Part shown: positions 1 through 5,379 of the stretch, in pieces
How the letters are laid out: every line of letters begins with the position of its first letter
Position numbering within the stretch: position 1 is the stretch's first letter
DNA from: Lachnospiraceae bacterium UBA7481
GTDB lineage: Bacteria > Bacillota > Clostridia > Lachnospirales > Lachnospiraceae
Assembly: GCA_002478505.1 (NCBI GenBank)
Contig: DLOP01000107.1
Coordinates: forward strand, 1-6,844
Length of the DNA stretch: 6,844 nt
Direction: 5' to 3'
The notes under the pieces: generated by a model
The model's input: the letters and a program-made list of their open reading frames with translations, nothing else
Told to the model about the DNA's origin: nothing
Database searches by the model: none
Made by a program: the position numbers and the translations under genes

Positions 1-118
1 CGAATTGCCCCGTTTGCGTCCGTCTTCCACAACTTAAATTAGGAATGTTTAGAATTTTTTATTTCCATACAGCAGCATAGGCACAGATTATGATTTGCGC
101 AGCTTGGCACTTCAAAAT

Positions 119-136
119 TCAAAAGATACCTTTTGA
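119..136. repeat. Short perfect inverted repeat upstream of the cyclase promoter
   Basis: TCAAAAG (119-125) and CTTTTGA (130-136) form a perfect 7-base inverted repeat around the 4-base loop ATAC. No T-run follows on the + strand, so it does not look like an intrinsic terminator. It sits about 22 bases upstream of the -35 candidate, where an activator or repressor could bind. That role is speculation. The rest of 1-157 shows no gene I can support. Confidence 0.35.
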
Positions 137-157
137 CACCCGAATCCTAAAATTTTC

Positions 158-186
158 TTTTCAAGCAAGGAAATAAATGGTATAAT
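158..186 (+). promoter_or_regulatory. Probable sigma-A promoter of the diguanylate cyclase gene
   Basis: A perfect TATAAT box lies at 181-186. It is preceded by TGG at 178-180, giving an extended -10 element (TGnTATAAT). A weak -35 candidate, TTTTCA (four of six matches to TTGACA), lies at 158-163 with a 17-base spacer. Transcription would start near 193 and leave a leader of about 67 bases before the ATG at 260. The extended -10 probably compensates for the poor -35. The call rests on motif match and position only. Confidence 0.65.
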
Positions 187-243
187 AAATAACAGTCATA
201 TCTTAATGTCTTTACAACGAATGCATTAAATATGATTAAGTAC

Positions 244-248
244 GGAGG
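244..248 (+). promoter_or_regulatory. Ribosome binding site of the diguanylate cyclase gene
   Basis: GGAGG lies 11 bases before the ATG at 260, which is slightly long but normal for Gram-positive genes. No better start codon is in phase nearby, so this supports the ATG at 260 as the true start. Confidence 0.7.
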
Positions 249-259
249 GAATCTGATAC

Positions 260-1387
260 ATGAAAAATGTCCGCCACTATATTGAAAAAATCCGTCAGGG
301 GGAAAGCTACTTCACCTTTGAACGCAAATTAAATTTTATCGCGTATATGCTTTCCGCCATACATTTTGTGGTCTGCGTCATATTTGCGCTGATCCCGCTC
401 ATTCCCCTTTCTCTTATCAACGGATGCCTCTGCGTATTCTATATAACGATTATGAGGAACCTGATCAAACAGCATAAATTTGCAGCGGTATTTTATATCT
501 CGCTGCTGGAAGTCCTCGTGATCAGTTCCTTTGAAACGCTTTGTCTGGGACTTGATTCTGGTTTTATCTTATACAGTATTTCCATGATCAGCGCAATCTT
601 TTATTTTACTTTTGTCATTGAAAATTTTAAAAAGAAAGATATTATACCGCTGGCTTTTTCCTTGTTCTGTGTCGCGATCTACTGCATTTCCTATCTCCTG
701 ATGCAGATTATGGAGCCGGTTTATATTTTAGAGAATGCCAGCTGGACGCACATTCTGCATATATTTAACACATTGATGACATTTGCGGTTTTGATTTTCT
801 TTTCCTTCCTTTTTATCTGGGAAATTCAAGCAAGCCAGAGCAAACTTGCTTCGCAGAATGAACAGCTACATGAAATGGCGCACAAAGATCCTCTGACCCA
901 TCTGATGAACCGCCGGAACATGAATCAGATCCTGCGGCAGAGGATGGAACAGCTCAAAAGTACGGGCAAGCGTTTCAGTCTGATTCTGGGCGATATTGAC
1001 GATTTCAAAAAAGTCAACGATACTTACGGACATGATGCTGGAGATTATGTACTGGTAACAGTTTCAGAGATCATCAGCAACAGCGTCAGGGAGGGCGATG
1101 CAGTCTGCCGCTGGGGTGGCGAGGAAATTCTGATCCTTGTTCACGAGCCCTTAACTTCCGCTGCTAATGCTGCCGAACGTATCCGTAAAAATATTGCTGA
1201 GCATCCGTTTAATTATGAAGGACAGGACCTCAAGGTCACCATGACCTTCGGCGTCTGCGAATCCATCCCAGGCTACCGCGTAGAGGATTTGGTTCAACAG
1301 GCAGATGAACATCTGTATACCGGCAAGAAAAACGGTAAAAATATCGTGGTATTTCAAATGTCCAATAATACAGATACGACTAACTAG
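260..1387 (+). CDS. Membrane-bound diguanylate cyclase (GGDEF domain, GGEEI variant)
   Basis: This protein is predicted to condense two GTP into the second messenger cyclic di-GMP at the cytoplasmic face of the membrane. Residues 25-188 are strongly hydrophobic and hold about six membrane segments, with no recognised extracellular sensor domain. A polar, probably coiled-coil signalling helix (about 188-208) leads into the GGDEF domain (about 208-366). The domain opens with DPLTHLMNRR (210-219), where His replaces the usual Gly of DPLTGL. The metal and substrate region is GDIDDFKKVND (244-254). The active-site loop is GGEEI (286-290), a variant of GGDEF that keeps the key acidic residue. An inhibitory-site RxxD motif (R277, D280) stands five residues before it, suggesting product feedback inhibition. 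No EAL or HD-GYP phosphodiesterase domain is attached. The total length of 375 residues is usual for a membrane GGDEF protein. The input signal is unknown. Confidence 0.93.
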   Translation: MKNVRHYIEKIRQGESYFTFERKLNFIAYMLSAIHFVVCVIFALIPLIPLSLINGCLCVFYITIMRNLIKQHKFAAVFYISLLEVLVISSFETLCLGLDSGFILYSISMISAIFYFTFVIENFKKKDIIPLAFSLFCVAIYCISYLLMQIMEPVYILENASWTHILHIFNTLMTFAVLIFFSFLFIWEIQASQSKLASQNEQLHEMAHKDPLTHLMNRRNMNQILRQRMEQLKSTGKRFSLILGDIDDFKKVNDTYGHDAGDYVLVTVSEIISNSVREGDAVCRWGGEEILILVHEPLTSAANAAERIRKNIAEHPFNYEGQDLKVTMTFGVCESIPGYRVEDLVQQADEHLYTGKKNGKNIVVFQMSNNTDTTN

Positions 1388-1436
1388 CGGCATGATACAG
1401 CAGACCGCTTTTGATTAAAATCGAAAAAAGAAAGGC

Positions 1437-1440
1437 AAGG
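1437..1440 (+). promoter_or_regulatory. Weak ribosome binding site of the ABC-F gene
   Basis: AAGG lies 8 bases before the ATG at 1449, with a second AAAGG further upstream (1431-1435). The homology to YbiT-type proteins begins right at this methionine, which supports the start despite the weak Shine-Dalgarno sequence. The 61-base gap after the cyclase gene shows no convincing promoter or terminator, so read-through from the cyclase promoter is possible. Confidence 0.5.
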
Positions 1441-1448
1441 TTAAATAC

Positions 1449-3086
1449 ATGATCAGCGCTAATGGTGTTACTTACAGAGTAGGAAAGAAAGCACTTTTTG
1501 AGGACGTCAATATAAAATTTACCGAGGGCAACTGCTATGGTCTGATCGGCGCCAATGGCGCAGGCAAATCCACTTTTTTAAAGATCCTTTCCGGCGCTTT
1601 GGAAACGACCAACGGCGATATCTCCATTACACCGGGGCAGCGTCTCTCCGTGCTGGAACAGGATCACTTTAAATATGACGAATATTCCGTTCTTGATACT
1701 GTCATTATGGGCAACAAGCGCCTCTACGATATCATGAAAGAAAAGGACGCCATCTATGCCAAGGAAGATTTTTCCGATGAAGACGGCATCCGCGCCAGCG
1801 AACTGGAAGGTGAATTTGCAGAGATGGACGGCTGGGAAGCGGAATCCAACGCCGCCATGCTCTTAAACGGACTTGGTATTGATACGGAGCTTCATTACAG
1901 CATTATGAAAGATCTTAACGGCAGTGAAAAGGTAAAGGTACTGTTAGCCAAGGCGCTGTTCGGCAATCCGGACATCCTGCTTTTGGACGAGCCCACCAAC
2001 CATCTGGATCTGGACGCAATCGCATGGCTGGAGGAATTTCTGATCGGATTTGAAAATACGGTCATCGTCGTTTCCCATGACCGTTACTTTTTAAATAAAG
2101 TATGTACCCATACCGCGGATATCGACTATGGCAAGATCGAGCTTTATGCCGGCAACTATGATTTCTGGTATGAATCAAGACAGCTTCTTAACAAGCAGAT
2201 GAAAGAAGCAAATAAGAAAAAGGAAGAAAAGATCAAGGAACTGCAGGAATTTATCTCCCGTTTCTCAGCCAATGCTTCCAAATCCAAACAGGCAACCTCC
2301 AGAAAGCGCGCCTTAGAGAAGATCGAGCTGGACGAGATCAAACCTTCCAGCAGGAAATACCCCTATATTGATTTCCGTCCCGAACGTGAGATCGGCAATG
2401 AAGTATTATACGTGGAAGACATTACAAAATCCATCAACGGTGAAGTTGTATTGAACCATGTTTCCTTTACGCTGGGAAGGGAAGACAAGGTCGCTTTTGT
2501 GGGCGGCAATGAGCTTGCCAAGACGACGTTATTTAAGATACTGAACGGAGAACTGGAGTCGGATGAAGGATCCTTTAAATGGGGGGTAACCACCTCCCGG
2601 GCTTATTTCCCGAAAGACAATACGGAAGAATTTGATAATGACCTTACCATTACCGACTGGCTGATGGGTTATTCTCCGGTAAAGGATGTGACTTATGTCC
2701 GGGGCTTCTTAGGACGTATGCTCTTCCCCGGGGAAGACGGCGTCAAAAAAGTGAAGATCCTTTCCGGTGGTGAAAAAGTACGCTGTCTTCTCTCCAAGAT
2801 GATGATCAGCGGCGCCAACTGCCTGATCCTTGATGAGCCCACCAACCACCTTGATATGGAATCGATCACATCCCTGAACAACGGTATGATCAAGTTCCCC
2901 GGCGTTGCTTTATTCGCCTGTCATGACCACCAGTTCGTGCAGACAACTGCCAACCGTATCATCGAGATCCTGCCGGACGGCACAATCATTGATAAGATCA
3001 CCACATATGACGAATACCTTGAGAATGATGAAATGGCAAGAAAGAGGACTGTCTATAAGGCTCAGATTGATGAGGATGAAAACTAA
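1449..3086 (+). CDS. YbiT-like ABC-F family ATPase (ribosome-associated)
   Basis: This is a soluble protein with two ABC ATPase domains and no membrane segments, the hallmark of ABC-F proteins, which bind the ribosomal E site and modulate translation. The first domain has Walker A GANGAGKST (34-42), a signature read as LNGSE (156-160; usual LSGGE), Walker B ILLLDEP (176-182) and H-loop His210. A charged linker (about 240-315, rich in Lys and Glu) matches the P-site tRNA-interacting segment and carries RFSANASKSKQATSR (271-285), typical of the YbiT branch. The second domain has an atypical Walker A, GGNELAKTT (352-360), a normal LSGGE signature (438-442), Walker B CLILDEP (458-464) and a CHDH H-loop (491-494). 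The overall length of 545 residues fits YbiT. It does not obviously resemble the antibiotic-resistance ABC-F groups. The stop is 27 bases before the next gene, so the two are likely co-transcribed. The exact cellular role is not known from the sequence. Confidence 0.92.
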   Translation: MISANGVTYRVGKKALFEDVNIKFTEGNCYGLIGANGAGKSTFLKILSGALETTNGDISITPGQRLSVLEQDHFKYDEYSVLDTVIMGNKRLYDIMKEKDAIYAKEDFSDEDGIRASELEGEFAEMDGWEAESNAAMLLNGLGIDTELHYSIMKDLNGSEKVKVLLAKALFGNPDILLLDEPTNHLDLDAIAWLEEFLIGFENTVIVVSHDRYFLNKVCTHTADIDYGKIELYAGNYDFWYESRQLLNKQMKEANKKKEEKIKELQEFISRFSANASKSKQATSRKRALEKIELDEIKPSSRKYPYIDFRPEREIGNEVLYVEDITKSINGEVVLNHVSFTLGREDKVAFVGGNELAKTTLFKILNGELESDEGSFKWGVTTSRAYFPKDNTEEFDNDLTITDWLMGYSPVKDVTYVRGFLGRMLFPGEDGVKKVKILSGGEKVRCLLSKMMISGANCLILDEPTNHLDMESITSLNNGMIKFPGVALFACHDHQFVQTTANRIIEILPDGTIIDKITTYDEYLENDEMARKRTVYKAQIDEDEN

Positions 3087-3092
3087 TTAGTT
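3081..3092. repeat. 12-base perfect palindrome spanning the ABC-F stop codon
   Basis: AACTAATTAGTT reads the same on both strands and includes the TAA stop codon (3084-3086). It lies just before the ribosome binding site of the next gene. It is AT-rich and lacks a loop or T-run, so it is not a terminator. It may be chance or a small operator site. Confidence 0.3.
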
Positions 3093-3098
3093 AATCTT

Positions 3099-3103
3099 AA
3101 GGA
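3099..3103 (+). promoter_or_regulatory. Ribosome binding site deciding the start of the PHP-HAD gene
   Basis: AAGGA lies 10 bases before the ATG at 3114 but only 4 bases before the GTG at 3108. The spacing favours ATG 3114. The two starts differ by just two residues, so the product is hardly affected. Confidence 0.6.
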
Positions 3104-3113
3104 TGGTGTGAAC

Positions 3114-4763
3114 ATGAATATCGTTGACCTGCATACACATTCTGATAAATCGGACGGATCTTATACCCCCTGTGAACTGGTAGATTACGCAATTGAAAAA
3201 GGATTGACCGCATTTGCACTGACGGATCACGATACCACAGACGGTCTGGACGAAGCGATCGCATATGCTGCGGATAAGCCGGTGGAAGTCATCCCAGGCA
3301 TCGAGCTTTCCACCGAATATCAGGGGCGTGATATCCACATCGTAGGAATTGATATCAACCATCACTCTCCTGACTTTTTATCTCATCTGAAATCCTTTCA
3401 GGATTCCCGCGTCAATAGAAACATAAAAATGTGCAATAATCTCCGGGAAGCGGGCATCGACATTACCTTCGACAAACTGCAGGCGGAATTTCCGGACTCC
3501 GTTATCACCAGATCCCATTATGCAAAATATCTGCTGGCCCACGGCTATATCAAAGACCTAAAAGAAGCATTTGACCGTTATGTGGGCGACCACTGTAAAT
3601 ATTATGTTCCCAGGGAAAAGATCACGCCTGCACAGGCTGTATCTCTGATCCTGGAAGCGGGCGGCATCCCCATCCTTGCGCACCCTGTACTGTATCATAT
3701 GACGAAGGGACAGTTAGAAACGCTGGTCAGTGAACTCAAGGCTGCCGGTCTCGTGGGGATCGAAGCAGTTTACAGCACCTATACGCCTGCTGACGAACGG
3801 GAAATCAAAAGACTTGCCGCTAAATTTGGCTTATGCATCAGCGGCGGCTCTGACTTCCACGGCACGGCAAAACCAAACTTAGACCTTGCCACCGGTTATG
3901 GCAAATTATTTATTCCGGAAGAGGTCCTGACCAACCTCAGGGCATTTCAGCATAAAACGCCAAAGATCTTTTTTACTGACCTGGACGGCACTTTACTGAC
4001 CACAGAAAAGAAGATTTCTCCTAAGACCCGGCAGGAACTTCACCGGTTTATGGCGGAGGGCAACTATCTTGCCATTTCCTCCGGCAGACCTTTGAAAAGT
4101 ATATTGGAAGTCATCCGTCTCAATGAACTGGATTATGACAATCAATATGCCATTGCCTTTAACGGGTCCCTGATCTATCACTGTTCCTCTAAAAAGAAGA
4201 TCCTCGAACAGACCCTGACCATAGAACAGGCATGCAGGATCGCTAAGCTCTCCCTCTCCTTCGGCATCTTCTGCCAGACTTATGATGATGAGCATATCCT
4301 CATACCATATGAGGGACCGGAAATCAGCAGATATACCGAGACGATCCATGTTCCTTATCAGATTCTGCCCCATTTTCCGGAGGGGATCACTCAGCCTCCC
4401 TGCAAAGTGCTTTGTATCAACTTTGACCATCCGGAAAAACTAAGGGAGCTTGCTGCGCTTTTACAGCAGGAACTGCCCGGAGAAATCAATTGTGTCCTCT
4501 CGAGCCCGAACTATATGGAAGTATTTCCTATCACATCCGGCAAGGGCAGCGCCGTCACGGCTCTGTGTCAGATTCTGGATATTCCCATGGGCCACTCCTA
4601 TGCGGCGGGCGATGAAGAAAATGATCTATCCATGCTGCAGGCGGCGGGCTGCGGCATCGCTATGTGCAACGGACGGGAAAGCTTAAAGGAGGCGGCGGAT
4701 ATCGTCACCAAAGAAGATAATGACCATGACGGACTCGCTCCTGTTATCCATGACATGATTTAA
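3114..4763 (+). CDS. Fused PHP-domain phosphoesterase and Cof-type HAD phosphatase
   Basis: Two complete hydrolase domains lie in one 549-residue cytoplasmic protein (numbered from ATG 3114; GTG 3108 would add two residues). Residues 1 to about 275 form a PHP domain of the TrpH/YciV type, a metal-dependent family that includes 3',5'-nucleoside bisphosphate phosphatase and RNase AM. Its metal ligands are visible: HTH (7-9), DHD (38-40), Glu64, His135, AHP (His190) and SDFHG (246-250). Residues from about 284 to the end form a HAD-IIB (Cof) phosphatase: DLDGTL (289-294) with nucleophile Asp289 and acid/base Asp291, motif II Ser323 in SSGRP, a C2-type cap between motifs II and III, Lys477, and GDEENDLSML (499-508) binding magnesium. 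Each half is the usual length for its family when free-standing (about 280 and 265 residues), so this is a full fusion. Both sets of catalytic residues look intact. Likely substrates are nucleotides such as pAp or short oligonucleotides (PHP half) and phosphosugars or phosphorylated cofactors (HAD half). Substrate assignment is inference. Confidence 0.9.
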   Translation: MNIVDLHTHSDKSDGSYTPCELVDYAIEKGLTAFALTDHDTTDGLDEAIAYAADKPVEVIPGIELSTEYQGRDIHIVGIDINHHSPDFLSHLKSFQDSRVNRNIKMCNNLREAGIDITFDKLQAEFPDSVITRSHYAKYLLAHGYIKDLKEAFDRYVGDHCKYYVPREKITPAQAVSLILEAGGIPILAHPVLYHMTKGQLETLVSELKAAGLVGIEAVYSTYTPADEREIKRLAAKFGLCISGGSDFHGTAKPNLDLATGYGKLFIPEEVLTNLRAFQHKTPKIFFTDLDGTLLTTEKKISPKTRQELHRFMAEGNYLAISSGRPLKSILEVIRLNELDYDNQYAIAFNGSLIYHCSSKKKILEQTLTIEQACRIAKLSLSFGIFCQTYDDEHILIPYEGPEISRYTETIHVPYQILPHFPEGITQPPCKVLCINFDHPEKLRELAALLQQELPGEINCVLSSPNYMEVFPITSGKGSAVTALCQILDIPMGHSYAAGDEENDLSMLQAAGCGIAMCNGRESLKEAADIVTKEDNDHDGLAPVIHDMI

Positions 4764-4767
4764 AAAA

Positions 4768-4899
4768 CTACTTTACAGCAATTTCCCGATATACTGCCTG
4801 AGGAATCAAAATTTCCCCATATAATTTCTTTAATACATCAAGTTTACCAACATGGCATAACGCAATCAAGGGGGTAGTGTTTACTATCACCTTACGCAT
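4768..4899 (-). pseudogene. Truncated DUF3368 (PIN-like) toxin, N-terminal 43 codons
   Basis: The - strand reads MRKVIVNTTPLIALCHVGKL and continues through a GEILIPQAVYREIAVK segment before a TAG stop at 4768-4770. The NTTPLIAL start and the IPQAVYREI segment match the beginning of the DUF3368/COG2405 family, predicted PIN-domain ribonuclease toxins usually about 150 residues or more. Only 43 residues remain, so most of the PIN acidic residues are missing and the product should be inactive. Its ATG overlaps the end of the antitoxin gene by 8 bases (4892-4899), the usual translationally coupled arrangement, and a good GGAGG (4909-4913) lies 9 bases upstream. The stop is 4 bases from the convergent stop codon of the PHP-HAD gene, so the missing part was probably lost in a deletion that joined the two. 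The family call is from remembered family sequence, not a search. Confidence 0.75.
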
Positions 4900-5155
4900 T
4901 TGCTAGTTCCTCCAAAAATTCTTTTTCATCCTCAAATGAGAATATAGATATCTCATTTTTGCCTAGATATTTAATAAAATCCTCTTTTGTCATGTCCGCT
5001 ATACTTGCGCAATATCCTAATGATACTTTTTTGTTTTTATATAAATCTACAGCAAGCATACATTTCATATATGCCGCAAAATCATCTTCATTTTCATGCA
5101 AATCCAACAAGTTTTCTTCCGGAATATTTATTGAAACAACACACATAACAATCAT
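4892..5155 (-). CDS. UPF0175-family antitoxin, probably orphaned
   Basis: This small cytoplasmic protein of 87 residues carries the UPF0175/COG2886 pattern: an N-terminal SINIPEE strand-turn (8-14), a helical middle, and a helix-turn-helix-like segment VSLGYCASIADM (44-55) followed by DFIKYLGKNEIS (59-70). In this family the protein is the predicted DNA-binding antitoxin partner of a DUF3368 PIN toxin. The fragment just downstream (4768-4899) is that partner, overlapping by 8 bases, which strengthens the assignment. The toxin is truncated, so the antitoxin may persist as an autoregulator or simply be decaying. ATG 5155 lies only 2 bases after the GGAGG. The ATG at codon 4 (5146) lies 11 bases after it and is the better candidate, giving 84 residues. 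The gene is AT-rich (about 30% GC by hand count over 4921-5160) against about 50% in samples of its neighbours, which suggests horizontal acquisition. Confidence 0.82.
   Translation of the reverse strand: MIVMCVVSINIPEENLLDLHENEDDFAAYMKCMLAVDLYKNKKVSLGYCASIADMTKEDFIKYLGKNEISIFSFEDEKEFLEELANA
4909..4913 (-). promoter_or_regulatory. Ribosome binding site of the truncated toxin
   Basis: On the - strand GGAGG lies 9 bases before the ATG at 4899, inside the end of the antitoxin gene. Its quality shows the toxin start was a real translation start and that the remnant is probably still translated. Confidence 0.7.
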
Positions 5156-5157
5156 TA

Positions 5158-5165
5158 CCTCCTTT
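5158..5165 (-). promoter_or_regulatory. Ribosome binding site of the antitoxin
   Basis: On the - strand AAAGGAGG is a near-perfect Shine-Dalgarno sequence. It is only 2 bases from ATG 5155 but 11 bases from the in-frame ATG at 5146, so translation may begin at 5146. Confidence 0.75.
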
Positions 5166-5187
5166 GTGGATTCTCACCTTTAACTAT

Positions 5188-5216
5188 ATTATATACATTT
5201 CCTTTTTGTCTTACAA
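5188..5216 (-). promoter_or_regulatory. Strong sigma-A-type promoter of the antitoxin-toxin locus
   Basis: On the - strand a perfect TATAAT (5193-5188) is preceded by exactly 17 bases and TTGTAA (5216-5211), four of six matches to TTGACA. Transcription would begin near 5181, about 16 bases before the ribosome binding site. This fits a short, strongly expressed and probably autoregulated antitoxin transcript. I see no clear operator palindrome overlapping it. Confidence 0.75.
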
Positions 5217-5286
5217 GAAAAAAACAATAAATCCGGATATTTGGTATTAGCCTTTCAGAAATGTGATATTGTTCGCTTTATTTTAC

Positions 5287-5322
5287 AAAAAAAAGACTCA
5301 GATTTTAATAATCTCTAAGTCT
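5287..5322 (-). terminator. Intrinsic terminator of the hybrid kinase gene
   Basis: Arms 5294-5302 and 5314-5322 pair over nine positions with one mismatch around an 11-base loop. On the - strand the stem is followed directly by eight T residues (A-run at 5287-5294 on the + strand). It lies 58 bases after the kinase stop and separates that gene from the antitoxin promoter. On the + strand a short T-run (5324-5327) also follows, so weak bidirectional action is possible. Confidence 0.75.
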
Positions 5323-5379
5323 CTTTTAGGTATCCCAGCAATTGTTGATCACAAAATCAAAAGTGATTCGATATTTTCC

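Noticed and set aside
1..42. Open stretch ending in TAG at the left edge (frame 1: RIAPFASVFHNLN)
   Set aside because: It could be the tail of an upstream gene, but 13 codons at a window edge with no recognisable motif cannot be told from chance. Other frames are also open for similar lengths.
133..153. TTGACA followed by TAAAAT as a second promoter
   Set aside because: The spacing is only 9 bases, far from the 16-18 needed.
1151..1393. 80-codon - strand open frame over the GGDEF domain
   Set aside because: It is antisense to strongly conserved GGDEF coding sequence and shows no family features of its own.
3993..4430. 145-codon open frame on the - strand inside the PHP-HAD gene
   Set aside because: It is antisense to a clear HAD domain with all motifs, has no recognisable family pattern, and is best explained as a shadow of a GC-richer gene.
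4934..4960. Possible + strand hairpin AGATATCT followed by ATTTTT inside the antitoxin gene
   Set aside because: The stem is too short and AT-rich to act as a terminator.
4959..5183. 74-codon + strand open frame opposite the antitoxin
   Set aside because: The - strand antitoxin has a promoter, ribosome binding site and family match, while this frame has none.
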